Positions 13,923 through 22,355 of a DNA stretch of 22,871 bases are shown one piece after another. Below the pieces are notes generated by a model, which saw only the letters and a program-made list of their open reading frames with translations, was not told the origin of the DNA and made no database searches. Both the position numbers and the translations under genes were made by a program. The DNA is taken from positions 1-22,871 of the forward strand of contig JBGCFK010000265.1 in the NCBI GenBank assembly GCA_045106875.1, in the 5' to 3' direction. Each line of letters opens with the position of its first letter. Positions within the stretch are counted from its first letter, which is position 1. The stretch comes from Thermohalobaculum sp045106875. GTDB taxonomy: Bacteria > Pseudomonadota > Alphaproteobacteria > Rhodobacterales > Rhodobacteraceae.

Positions 13923-15776
13923 ATGTTCCGTTTCTTCGAAAACCTCATTGACCCATATCAATCATATGACGAACGGGCCGAATTCCCGGACCGGCTGATC
14001 CCGTTTTACCTGCATATGCTGCGGCCCGCGCTTGGGATCATCCTGTTCTCGATGTTGATCGGTCTTGTGATCGCAGTGATCGAGGTGCTGATGATCCGGT
14101 TCGGCGCGCAGCTGGTTGATCTGATGACCCAGACCCCGCCCGAGACGTTCTGGAGTGAGCACGGGGGCACGGTCATCTTCATGGCCGTGGTCGTCCTTCT
14201 CATTCGGCCCGTCGGCTACATCCTCGATGCATTCGTCATGCAGCAAGGGTTCTACGCGCCTATGGCGACGCTGATCCGTTGGCGGACGCATCGCAAACTG
14301 CTCGGCCAGTCGGTCAGCTTCTTTACTGACGATTTTGCCGGACGGCTTGCAAACAAGCAGGGGCAGTTGGCGCCTGCCCTTAACGATTCAGTGTACCTGA
14401 TCACCAATGCGCTTTGGTACGCGTTGACGTTCGTAATCGGCGGCGCGGTCATCATGGCCGAGGTTGATGCCCGTCTTTTGATCCCCCTTGGGCTGTGGAT
14501 CGTTGCATATGTCATGATTGCTGCATGGTTCGTCCCGAGGATCACCAGTGCAGGCAAGGCCTTCGCAGAGGCGCGCTCGGTCCTGATGGGCCGGGTTGTG
14601 GATAGCTATACCAACATCCAGACTGTGAAGCTCTTCGCCCATGCCGATGCCGAGGAAGGCTATGCCAAGGCGGCAATGGAAGAGTTTCGCAAGGCCTTTG
14701 CGGTTACCAACCGCATCCATACGCAGCTCGAATTCATGATGAGCGCGCTGTCGACATTTTTGATCGGCGGGCTGATCGGATATGCGCTCTGGCTCTGGTC
14801 TGCAGGTGCAATCTCGGTGGGCGTTGTCGCAGCAGTCATCGCACTGGTTGTTCGGTTGCTGGGCCTTGTCGAGTGGATCATGTGGAATCTCTCGGCGCTG
14901 TTCCAGAACATAGGCACCGTGCAGGAGGGAATGGAAACGGTATCCCAGCCTCTTCGCCTGACAGATGGTAGTGAAGCGCAGGCGCTTAATCTGACCAAGG
15001 GGGCAATCCGGTTCGCCGACGTAACTCATCGCTATGGCAAGATCACAGATGCGGGCGGCGGCGGCGTAGCGGATGTTGATCTCGAGATCCGGGGCGGTGA
15101 ACGTGTTGGTCTGGTTGGTCGTTCTGGCGCCGGCAAGTCCACGCTGGTGAACCTTGCTCTGCGTTTCTACGACCCGGACAAAGGCCGGGTACTGATTGAC
15201 GAACAGGATCTGTCCAAGTGCACACAAACCAGCGTTCGCGCGCAAATAGCCATGGTCACGCAGGATACAGCGCTGCTGCACCGTTCGATCGCCGAGAATA
15301 TCAGCTATGGCCGACCCGATGCCCAGACTGCCGAGATCTGGGAGGCCGCGCGGAAGGTCTCGGCAGATACCTTCATTCCCGAGCTGCAGGATCATGACGG
15401 GCGTATGGGGCTGGAGGCTCATGTTGGCGAACGCGGTGTGCGTCTGTCGGGCGGGCAACGACAACGGATCGCTTTGGCGCGCGCAGTGCTGAAGGACGCG
15501 CCGATCCTGATCCTGGACGAAGCGACATCGGCGTTGGACTCCGAGGTCGAGGCCGAGATTCAGGCTGCGCTGTACGATTTCATGGAGGGCAAGACGGTGA
15601 TTGCCATCGCACACCGGCTGAGCACAATCCAGCGCATGGACCGTATAGTCGTGCTGGACGAGGGCCGGATCGTCGAGCAGGGCTCACACGATGCGCTGCT
15701 TGCCGAACGTGGGCTTTATGCAAGGTTCTGGGACCGGCAGTCGGGCGGGTTGTTGGGCACGGCGGCCGCGGAGTGA
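13923..15776 (+). CDS. MsbA-like ABC half-transporter (fused membrane and ATPase domains), copy 1
   Basis: A 617-residue exporter subunit with six predicted helices (about 35-60, 83-105, 155-178, 185-205, 275-293, 296-318) and a complete nucleotide-binding domain. The ATPase shows Walker A GRSGAGKST at 399-407, Q-loop Q447, signature LSGGQ at 508-512, Walker B ILILDE at 528-533 and switch H564, so it looks catalytically intact. A GGGG insertion (about 378-381) sits between the first two strands of the ATPase. The ATG at 13923 lacks a strong ribosome site but is supported by the paralogue at 17203, whose N-terminus aligns (MFRFFENLIDPYQ against MKFFEALIDPYQ). The substrate is unknown; lipids, peptides or glycoconjugates are all handled by this class. 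Confidence 0.9.
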   Translation: MFRFFENLIDPYQSYDERAEFPDRLIPFYLHMLRPALGIILFSMLIGLVIAVIEVLMIRFGAQLVDLMTQTPPETFWSEHGGTVIFMAVVVLLIRPVGYILDAFVMQQGFYAPMATLIRWRTHRKLLGQSVSFFTDDFAGRLANKQGQLAPALNDSVYLITNALWYALTFVIGGAVIMAEVDARLLIPLGLWIVAYVMIAAWFVPRITSAGKAFAEARSVLMGRVVDSYTNIQTVKLFAHADAEEGYAKAAMEEFRKAFAVTNRIHTQLEFMMSALSTFLIGGLIGYALWLWSAGAISVGVVAAVIALVVRLLGLVEWIMWNLSALFQNIGTVQEGMETVSQPLRLTDGSEAQALNLTKGAIRFADVTHRYGKITDAGGGGVADVDLEIRGGERVGLVGRSGAGKSTLVNLALRFYDPDKGRVLIDEQDLSKCTQTSVRAQIAMVTQDTALLHRSIAENISYGRPDAQTAEIWEAARKVSADTFIPELQDHDGRMGLEAHVGERGVRLSGGQRQRIALARAVLKDAPILILDEATSALDSEVEAEIQAALYDFMEGKTVIAIAHRLSTIQRMDRIVVLDEGRIVEQGSHDALLAERGLYARFWDRQSGGLLGTAAAE

Positions 15777-15889
15777 GCCATGTGCAACTTGTGACTCAGA
15801 CGCAAGAATTGGCATAACTTGTCGCGGAGGCGGACAGAATCTTCAAGCCATCTGCCCCGTTCAGTCCTCGGTTATGCACGTTCTCCGGC

Positions 15890-16207
15890 ATGGATCCCAA
15901 GGTGGAGGCGCGCATCCTCGCCACGCAGCGGCCGTCGCCTGTATCGGGCTCGGCCCTTGGGCCGCATGAGCAATCTGGGTTCGATAGTTGGCTATGCAAG
16001 TTCGGATCCGGCGGGCTCGATCTTGCGCTGATCGTCAAGCACCTGCATCGGGTAGATACTGGAAACCTGGTATGCTTCCGAAGCCTTGGAGCAGCGAAGG
16101 ATTATTTCGTCTCTGAAGCCGACGATGCTCCGGAGCAGCAATCTACTGCATTTCGTATTGCAGCAGACATACGGCCGCGCCGACTGAAGGCTCAGCGCGC
16201 AAACTAG
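15890..16207 (+). CDS. Hypothetical small ORF between the transporter genes
   Basis: I do not recognise this 105-codon frame. It starts at ATG 15890 without a clear ribosome site. Its first half has GC-rich third positions like the neighbours, and the second half less so. Its TAG (16205-16207) interlocks with the TAG of the convergent EamA gene through a shared CTAG, the same arrangement as the cupin/SDR pair, which mildly favours a real gene. There are no membrane segments or motifs. The rest of the 427-base gap after the first ABC gene (15777-15889) holds nothing I can name; a decayed gene is an alternative. Confidence 0.3.
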   Translation: MDPKVEARILATQRPSPVSGSALGPHEQSGFDSWLCKFGSGGLDLALIVKHLHRVDTGNLVCFRSLGAAKDYFVSEADDAPEQQSTAFRIAADIRPRRLKAQRAN

Positions 16208-17130
16208 GCTTTTGCGCGCAATGCAGGCAATACAAGCACCACGAACAATGCCGAACAAATCAGCCCAAGTGCAGTGAACTCCTGCCACCCCAGAGGTTCA
16301 CCCAGGATGAACGCGCTTGAGAAGACACCAACCACGGGCACAGCCAGCGTGCCGATTGCCGCGATCCCTGCCGGGAAGATCTTCACCACGTAGAAATATG
16401 CCCACTGACAATAGATCATCGGAAGTGCGAAAAGGTATGCCAGCGCCAACCACGCCTCGAGGGTCCAGTCGGACGGAGTGGGCAACGGCTCCCAAGCCAC
16501 TGCACCGCAGGTGATGACCGCAGCCCCCAGCAGCAATTGCCACCCGATCAGCGTCGCGACAGGCGAGGACCATTGGAACTTCTTGAAGAGGACCGTCCCC
16601 ACAGCCCATGTCATCGACGCACCCAGCATGAACACCACGCCCAGGGGTGCTTCCACCAATGCGTCCAGATCCGGTCCGATCAGTGCTGCCAGTCCGGCAA
16701 GGCCAAGAGCAAGCCCCGCAACCTTGTAGATTGTGAGCCGTTCGCCCAGCACCCAGATTGACAGGACAGCCGCCCATACCGGCATGGTAAACGCAATTAT
16801 GGATGCCCGTCCCGCCGGCATCAACGAAACCCCGTAACCAGAACAGAGATGCCAACCGAGGATGCTGAAGACTGTGCAGATCAGCAGCGGCCTGATTTCG
16901 GCCCGGCTCGGCAGCAGAGGTAGCCCTATCAACCGGGTGATCGTGAGAAGCCCGACACCTCCAACGGTGACGCTGATGGAGCGAAACCACCAAATGGTGA
17001 CCTCGCCAAGTACAATCTTCATGAACGGCCAGTTGAGCCCCCAAAACAACCCAAGGGAGGCCAGCATCAGAAAACCGGTCGCAGGCAAATCCGGCCCGCG
17101 CGCGTGCACCGACCCTGTCTCTGTTGCCAT
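16204..17130 (-). CDS. DMT-superfamily (EamA) transporter
   Basis: A 308-residue inner-membrane protein with about ten hydrophobic helices in two EamA repeats, typical of drug/metabolite exporters of the 10-TMS DMT family. The first repeat contains FWGLNWPFMK and MPAGRASIIAFTMPVWAA; the second contains MLGASMTWAVGTVLFKK and a matching AIGTLAVPVVGVFSSAFILG near the end. ATG 17128-17130 is chosen because GAGGG (17134-17138) precedes it. An ATG at 17142 lacks a ribosome site, and the open frame to 17916 runs antisense through the second ABC gene. It is divergent from that ABC gene, with 72 bases between the starts. The substrate is unknown; amino acids and other small metabolites are typical for the family. 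Confidence 0.9.
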   Translation of the reverse strand: MATETGSVHARGPDLPATGFLMLASLGLFWGLNWPFMKIVLGEVTIWWFRSISVTVGGVGLLTITRLIGLPLLPSRAEIRPLLICTVFSILGWHLCSGYGVSLMPAGRASIIAFTMPVWAAVLSIWVLGERLTIYKVAGLALGLAGLAALIGPDLDALVEAPLGVVFMLGASMTWAVGTVLFKKFQWSSPVATLIGWQLLLGAAVITCGAVAWEPLPTPSDWTLEAWLALAYLFALPMIYCQWAYFYVVKIFPAGIAAIGTLAVPVVGVFSSAFILGEPLGWQEFTALGLICSALFVVLVLPALRAKA

Positions 17131-17202
17131 GATCCCTCGCATTGTGTGGGAAGTGCCGCAGCGGCCCTGCGGATTAACACATACCGGGCTATATACTGCA
17201 GC

Positions 17203-19035
17203 ATGAAATTCTTCGAGGCCTTGATTGACCCCTACCAGCCCGCCGAAGGCCCGCCACCTCGTACGTTGATCGCCTTTGGGCGTTGGGCGCTGTCGGGGGC
17301 GGGACCCGCGATCTGGGCGCTGATGGCCCTTTCGCTGGCCACTGGCGCGGCCGAAGCTGCAGCGGCATGGCTGGTCGGTTGGGTGGTCGATCTTGCCGCC
17401 GAAGCCGAGGATCCGCAGAGCTTTTTTGAAGACAACCTTTGGGAACTTGTCCTGGTAGGCGCGTTCTTCATGATCCTGCGCCCGGTGTTGATGAGCCTCT
17501 CTGGCGGCATGATGAGCCGTACCATGATGCCAAGTCTCTGGACAATGACGGTCCTGCGCGTTCACCGGCACGTCCTGGGTCAATCCATGACGTTCTTCGA
17601 GGACGATTTTGCCGGCAGGCTTAGCCAGAAGGAAACTCAATCGGCCATTGCGCTGGGCGACGTCGTGATGGAAGCAATCCACGCGGTGCTGTTCGGGATC
17701 GCGACCGTGCTGGGCGCGTTCATACTGCTCAGCCAGACTGACGGACGACTCGCATGGATTTTGCTTGGCTGGTTCGCGGCGTATCTTTGCCTTGTGACGT
17801 TTTACCTGCCTCGAATCCGTCGACTCAGCCGCATCCGCGCGGACGCGCGGTCGGCGGTGTCGGGACAACTGGTCGACAGTCTCAGCCATATCTCGACGGT
17901 CAAGCTCTTCGCCCATGCGGGCCGCGAGGAAGACGCTGCGCGCATTTCGGTGGCGCGCTATCGCGAAACGGCGCAGGCGTTTGGGCGTATGACCTGGATC
18001 TTCCGCACATGGCTGGCATTTCTGTCAGGCTTGCTGCCTGTCGCGCTGATTGCCTGCGCGCTTTGGCTTTGGCAGCAGGGACAGGCAAGCCCCGGGGTCA
18101 TTGCGCTTGCAGGCCTGATATCGACACGACTGGCGCAGATGTCGGGTTGGATAAGCTTCACCGCCATGGGAATCTTCGCCAATATTGGTGTGATCGAGGA
18201 CGGTATTCGTACATTGACCCCGCCTCACAGCATCAAGGATGCAGAAGACGCTGTCACGCCCGGCGTATTGAAGGGGCATGTGGAGTTCGACAATGTCTCC
18301 TTCCGATATGGCCGAGGGGTTGGCGGTATTGATCGCTACTCGCTGGACATTCACCCCGGTGAACGGGTTGCGCTGGTCGGCCATTCCGGTGCAGGCAAAT
18401 CAACAGTCGTGTCGCTGCTCAGCCGTCTCTACAACGTGGAGGAAGGGCAGATACGTGTCGACGGACATGATATCCGGACTCTGACTCAGGACGGATTGCG
18501 CAGCCAGATCTCGGTAGTGACGCAGGAAGCCTCGATGTTCAATCGCTCGGCATTGGACAACATCCTCTATGGCAATCCCGAGGCAGGCGAGGCCGCAGCG
18601 CACCGTGCGGCTCAGGAAGCTGCCGCAGATGGTTTCATCGCCGAACTCAGCGACTACAAGGGGCGCGAAGGATATGAAGCGCATCTGGGCGAGCGCGGGG
18701 TGAAACTGTCCGGAGGACAGCGTCAGAGGATTGCTTTGGCCCGTGCTATCCTGAAGGATGCGCCGATCCTGGTTCTGGACGAGGCAACGGCGGCGTTGGA
18801 CAGCGAGTCCGAGGCCGCGATCCAACAGGCTTTGACGCGGTTGATGCCCGGCAAGACAGTAATCGCGATTGCCCACCGCTTGTCGACCATCGCACATATG
18901 GACCGAATTGTCGTGATGGCCGATGGTCGGATCGCCGAGCAGGGTAATCATGCAGAGCTGTTGGCCGCAGATGGGCTGTACGCAGGGTTCTGGGAGCGAC
19001 AGACCGGAGGCATGATCGGAGTTGCAGCAGAATAG
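17203..19035 (+). CDS. MsbA-like ABC half-transporter, copy 2
   Basis: A 610-residue paralogue of the 13923-15776 protein with the same order: six helices (about 35-60, 80-100, 155-178, 184-203, 268-290, 297-315), then an ATPase domain. The ATPase has Walker A GHSGAGKST at 393-401, Q441, LSGGQ at 502-506, Walker B ILVLDE at 522-527 and H558. Shared marks include the LIDPYQ N-terminus, the FF(T/E)DDFAGRL loop and the TVKLFAHA stretch. Both ATPases look complete, so the pair could act as homodimers or as a symmetric heterodimer. The ATG at 17203 is chosen by alignment with the paralogue; a frame extending to 17104 would overlap the divergent EamA start. Promoters for both lie in the 72-base gap. 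Confidence 0.9.
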   Translation: MKFFEALIDPYQPAEGPPPRTLIAFGRWALSGAGPAIWALMALSLATGAAEAAAAWLVGWVVDLAAEAEDPQSFFEDNLWELVLVGAFFMILRPVLMSLSGGMMSRTMMPSLWTMTVLRVHRHVLGQSMTFFEDDFAGRLSQKETQSAIALGDVVMEAIHAVLFGIATVLGAFILLSQTDGRLAWILLGWFAAYLCLVTFYLPRIRRLSRIRADARSAVSGQLVDSLSHISTVKLFAHAGREEDAARISVARYRETAQAFGRMTWIFRTWLAFLSGLLPVALIACALWLWQQGQASPGVIALAGLISTRLAQMSGWISFTAMGIFANIGVIEDGIRTLTPPHSIKDAEDAVTPGVLKGHVEFDNVSFRYGRGVGGIDRYSLDIHPGERVALVGHSGAGKSTVVSLLSRLYNVEEGQIRVDGHDIRTLTQDGLRSQISVVTQEASMFNRSALDNILYGNPEAGEAAAHRAAQEAAADGFIAELSDYKGREGYEAHLGERGVKLSGGQRQRIALARAILKDAPILVLDEATAALDSESEAAIQQALTRLMPGKTVIAIAHRLSTIAHMDRIVVMADGRIAEQGNHAELLAADGLYAGFWERQTGGMIGVAAE

Positions 19036-19055
19036 CAAAGCGCGTGCTACCGAGC

Positions 19056-19709
19056 CTAAAGCAGCGCGGTCAGTGTTGCCCGCAGTTCTGGAATGCCTTG
19101 TCCTGTATCCGAAGATGTCGTGAGGATTTCGGGATAAGCGGCGGGATGCTTCGCGAGCCCCTGCTGCACATTCGCGACTGCCTTTTCGACGCCGCCTTTT
19201 TTCGGTTTGTCGGTCTTGGTCATCACGACCTGAAACACAACGGCCGCGCGATCCAGAAGCGCCATGTACTCGTGGTCCACATCCTTCAGCCCATGCCGAC
19301 TGTCGATCAGGAGGAAGGTCCGGGCGAGCGTTACCCTTCCAGCCAGATAGGCTTTGAGCAATTCCTGCCATTGCGCGACTTTCGCCAGCGGGGCTTCTGC
19401 AAATCCATATCCGGGAAGATCGACCAGATAGCCCGTGCTGCCCAATGCGAAATAGTTGATTTCCTGTGTGCGCCCAGGTGTGTTGGACGCGCGCGCAAGG
19501 CCTTTGCGGCCCGTTAGCGCATTGATCAGCGAGGACTTTCCAACATTTGAGCGCCCGGCAAAGCAGACCTCCTGCCTGTCTGCTTCTGGCAGTCCGTTCA
19601 TCGCCACGACGCCTTTGACGAAATCACAGGGACCGGCGAACAGTTTACGCGCCGCCTCGATATCGCTGGGCTCAATCTCAGGATCTACAGTGTAGTGAAA
19701 GTCGGACAT
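19056..19709 (-). CDS. engB: Ribosome biogenesis GTP-binding protein (EngB/YsxC/YihA)
   Basis: A 217-residue small GTPase needed for large ribosomal subunit assembly. All G motifs are visible: G1 GRSNVGKSS, G2 within NTPGRTQEIN, G3 DLPGYG, G4 TKTDK and G5 TSS. The N-terminal part (residues 1-45) and the GQGIPELRATLTALL tail match the family length (about 200). The ATG at 19707-19709 is chosen because the longer frame to 19910 lies antisense to nothing conserved and inside the upstream MOSC gene. It follows the MOSC stop by four bases as the last gene of the ttcA-yidC-MOSC-engB run. It converges with the second ABC gene, with 20 bases between the stops and no clear terminator hairpin. Confidence 0.95.
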   Translation of the reverse strand: MSDFHYTVDPEIEPSDIEAARKLFAGPCDFVKGVVAMNGLPEADRQEVCFAGRSNVGKSSLINALTGRKGLARASNTPGRTQEINYFALGSTGYLVDLPGYGFAEAPLAKVAQWQELLKAYLAGRVTLARTFLLIDSRHGLKDVDHEYMALLDRAAVVFQVVMTKTDKPKKGGVEKAVANVQQGLAKHPAAYPEILTTSSDTGQGIPELRATLTALL

Positions 19710-19713
19710 GCCG

Positions 19714-20478
19714 TCAGACCAGCTGCGCGATGTCGCCCTTGGCCACCACCCCGCCCTTCGAGACCTGAGCGTAAACCCCAAAATCCATATGCCCGAATGT
19801 TTTGCGCAACAGGGCCGGGATCTGAGTGTCACGTGTACCCGTCGCCGGGTTCGCGTTGGTGGCGTTGCACCGTGCGTCACGACCAATGATCTTGAGGCGG
19901 GTCTCGCCAATCTCGACTTCCCGGCCCACCCAGTCCAGTTCGGACCATGCCTCGGGACCGTCGAGCCATAGGTTCATACGGAACCGGATGTGATCCAGAT
20001 CCTGTCCTGTCATCTGGCTGAGCACGCGCAGTGAGGTTACTGTGGCGATCGAGATATGTGTGTCCTCAAAATCCGTATAGGCGACGCCGGGCGTCTGGCA
20101 GACATGGAAAGGGCCTTTACGGCCAGTTCCCTCCAGCAGCGGTTCAATCCACTTTGTGAGCACTGGGTGATGCAGCGGGTCCGAGGGTTGCACAGATAGC
20201 TCGCCGAGATCCGGGTGCGCCAGGTGAACGCTTTCGCTTGCCTCCTCAAAGCGCACGTGCATTTGCGCCAGCCGTGGCACCTGGGTCTGGTTCACGACGC
20301 GGGCACTGCCAGAAATCCAAGTTGGATTTGTCGGATCCCAATCGGCGCCTGCATGGGCGATGGCCCATTTCCGATCATGTGGCATGGGTTGGCCGACTGC
20401 CAACGCCACCTGATCCAATGCCTCCTCACCAAGCGACTTGATCGGATGGCGATAGATATTGGTCAGCGACCAGGTCAT
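19714..20478 (-). CDS. MOSC domain protein
   Basis: A 254-residue protein with an N-terminal MOSC beta-barrel (YRHPIKSLGEEALDQV, the usual IYRYPVKS-like opening) and a C-terminal MOSC domain. The conserved cysteine lies in DARCNATNANPATGTRD. MOSC proteins carry sulfur for molybdenum-cofactor enzymes or form molybdenum-dependent N-hydroxylate reductases (YcbX, YiiM, mARC); this length and layout fit the YcbX/mARC side, without a ferredoxin domain. The ATG at 20476-20478 overlaps the yidC stop by four bases (ATGA), so it is translated with yidC. The location between yidC and engB is a gene order I recognise from related alphaproteobacteria. Confidence 0.88.
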   Translation of the reverse strand: MTWSLTNIYRHPIKSLGEEALDQVALAVGQPMPHDRKWAIAHAGADWDPTNPTWISGSARVVNQTQVPRLAQMHVRFEEASESVHLAHPDLGELSVQPSDPLHHPVLTKWIEPLLEGTGRKGPFHVCQTPGVAYTDFEDTHISIATVTSLRVLSQMTGQDLDHIRFRMNLWLDGPEAWSELDWVGREVEIGETRLKIIGRDARCNATNANPATGTRDTQIPALLRKTFGHMDFGVYAQVSKGGVVAKGDIAQLV

Positions 20479-22292
20479 TTCTTTTCGGCCTCGGGTTTTC
20501 GCTTCTTGAACGAGGTGACGATGTTACCAAGGATATCGACCTTCACTCCCTGACTTCGCATGATCCCGTATTGCTGGATGAATGTGATGGTGTTGTTGGC
20601 GACCCAGTAGATCACCAGCCCGGACGCGAACGTGCCCAGCATGAACATGAAGACCCATGGCATCCATGCAAATATCATCTGCTGCGTGGGGTCCGTGGGC
20701 GCCGGGTTCAGCTTTTGCTGCAACCACATGGTGATGCCCATCAGCACCGGATAGACGCCGATGGAGAAGATCGCGAAGATGGACCCAGCCTCGGGAACAC
20801 CCCATGGCAACAGGCCGAAGAGGTTGATGATCGAGGTCGGGTCAGGCGCCGAGAGATCCGTGATCCAGCCTATAAAAGGCGCGTGCCGCATTTCCAGCGT
20901 CACGAACAGCACCTTGTAGAGCGAGAAGAAGATCGGGATCTGAAGCAGGATCGGCAAACAACCGGAGGCAGGGTTGACCTTCTCCTTCTTGTAAAGCGCC
21001 ATCATCTCCTGCTGCATCTTTTGACGATCGTCGCCCACTCGCTCCTTGATCTTCTCCATCTCGGGCTGGAGCTTCTTCATCTTGGACATCGAGACATAAG
21101 ACTTCCACGCCAGCGGGAAGAGGACGGACTTGATGATCAGCGTCAGTACGATGATCGACCAGCCCATGTTGCCAATGATGCCGTTGATCCATGCAAGTAG
21201 TTGGAAGATTGGTTTGGTCAGGAAGTAGAACCAGCCCCAGTCGATTGCATCGATGAAGTTCTTGATGCCCAGATCGGCTTCATAATCCTTCAAAGTGTAG
21301 TACTCTTTGGCTCCTGCAAAGAGGCGGCTTTCCGCGGTTGCGGTTGCCCCGACAGCAGCTGTGACCAGCGGCAACCGGGTCAGCGCCTGAAACTCTGGTC
21401 GCGGGCCGCGTTGGAAAACTTGATAATAGCCATCAAAACTTGCCCCCGGATTGGGGATCAGCGCCGTCATCCAATATTTGTCGGTGAAGCCGAGCCAACC
21501 GTTTTCAGTTACTGGCAGATGCTGCAAGCGACTGCCATTCTGGGGGCTGGGTGCAATATCCTCAAGATCGCCGTAGTCGATCTCGTTCAGCTCTTCATCG
21601 GTTTGCGCGATTGCGCCCTCATGCAGGATCCAGAGCCCCGTAGAGGACTGCCCTTCGTACCGCGCGATCTTGCCAAAGGGTGCAAGCTTGACCTCGGCAC
21701 CGCTCTGGTTCTCGACCGACTGCGCGACAGTGAACATGTATTGCTCATCAAGCGAGATCATCCGGCGGAAGATCAACCCCGCACCATTATCCCATATCAG
21801 CGTGACGGGTGTTTGCGGAGTAAGCTTGCTGCCAGTCTCGACTGCCCAGGGTGTATCGCGCTTTGGCAATGGTCCAGGGTCCTGACCTTCAATCCCGCGC
21901 CAGCCATAGTCGATGTAATACGGCTCGGGGCCGCCTGCGGGGTTTAGCAGAACCACCGTATCTGCTTCAGGATCCTGAGTGACGTCATAGCGATCCAAGT
22001 GCAGGTCATCGAGGCGTCCCCCCAACAGACGGATCGAACCGGTGACGGCAGGAGACTCAATAAGAATGCGATCATCCGTGGCAAGCGCTTCATCCCGGTT
22101 CACAACCGGTGAGGGCGCAACACCGCCTTCTTCAGCGGTCGGGGCTGGCACGGCGCCTTGCTCGGCCTGCTGGACCGGCGCTTGCTCGGGCGGCGGGGTT
22201 GGTGGAAAAAAGCTGAACCATGCGAAGACCACCAGCATGGACAGCACCGCGGCCAGGATCAGGTTCTTGGTATCGTCTCCGCCGCCGCCCAT
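20475..22292 (-). CDS. yidC: Membrane protein insertase YidC
   Basis: A 605-residue YidC of the Gram-negative type. An N-terminal transmembrane helix (about 9-27) is followed by a Pro/Ala/Glu-rich linker (28-60), a large periplasmic P1 domain, and the five-helix insertase core. The core contains GWSIIVLTLIIKSVLFPLAWKS-like text (written here in part), the cytoplasmic coiled-coil region KMKKLQPEMEKIKERVGDD, and GCLPILLQIPIFFSLYKVL. The groove position that is Arg in E. coli is occupied by Lys, as is common in alphaproteobacteria. YidC inserts and folds inner-membrane proteins with SecYEG or alone. The start at 22290-22292 has GGGAG upstream. It lies 63 bases after ttcA and overlaps the MOSC gene at its stop. 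Confidence 0.96.
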   Translation of the reverse strand: MGGGGDDTKNLILAAVLSMLVVFAWFSFFPPTPPPEQAPVQQAEQGAVPAPTAEEGGVAPSPVVNRDEALATDDRILIESPAVTGSIRLLGGRLDDLHLDRYDVTQDPEADTVVLLNPAGGPEPYYIDYGWRGIEGQDPGPLPKRDTPWAVETGSKLTPQTPVTLIWDNGAGLIFRRMISLDEQYMFTVAQSVENQSGAEVKLAPFGKIARYEGQSSTGLWILHEGAIAQTDEELNEIDYGDLEDIAPSPQNGSRLQHLPVTENGWLGFTDKYWMTALIPNPGASFDGYYQVFQRGPRPEFQALTRLPLVTAAVGATATAESRLFAGAKEYYTLKDYEADLGIKNFIDAIDWGWFYFLTKPIFQLLAWINGIIGNMGWSIIVLTLIIKSVLFPLAWKSYVSMSKMKKLQPEMEKIKERVGDDRQKMQQEMMALYKKEKVNPASGCLPILLQIPIFFSLYKVLFVTLEMRHAPFIGWITDLSAPDPTSIINLFGLLPWGVPEAGSIFAIFSIGVYPVLMGITMWLQQKLNPAPTDPTQQMIFAWMPWVFMFMLGTFASGLVIYWVANNTITFIQQYGIMRSQGVKVDILGNIVTSFKKRKPEAEKK

Positions 22293-22355
22293 GCAGCCAC
22301 TCCCATTCTCGCTTGAATTCCGTCCGCGGGGTTGAACCCACCGAGACGTCTCAGG

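Noticed and set aside
13623..13961. 113-codon N-terminal extension of HemF
   Set aside because: HemF proteins normally begin close to the MSGMDAEK-type start, GGAGG sits just before 13622, and the extension would overlap the divergent ABC gene.
17131..17916. Extension of the EamA gene to a 570-codon frame
   Set aside because: The added part runs antisense through the second ABC gene and has no membrane pattern; it is a high-GC shadow frame.
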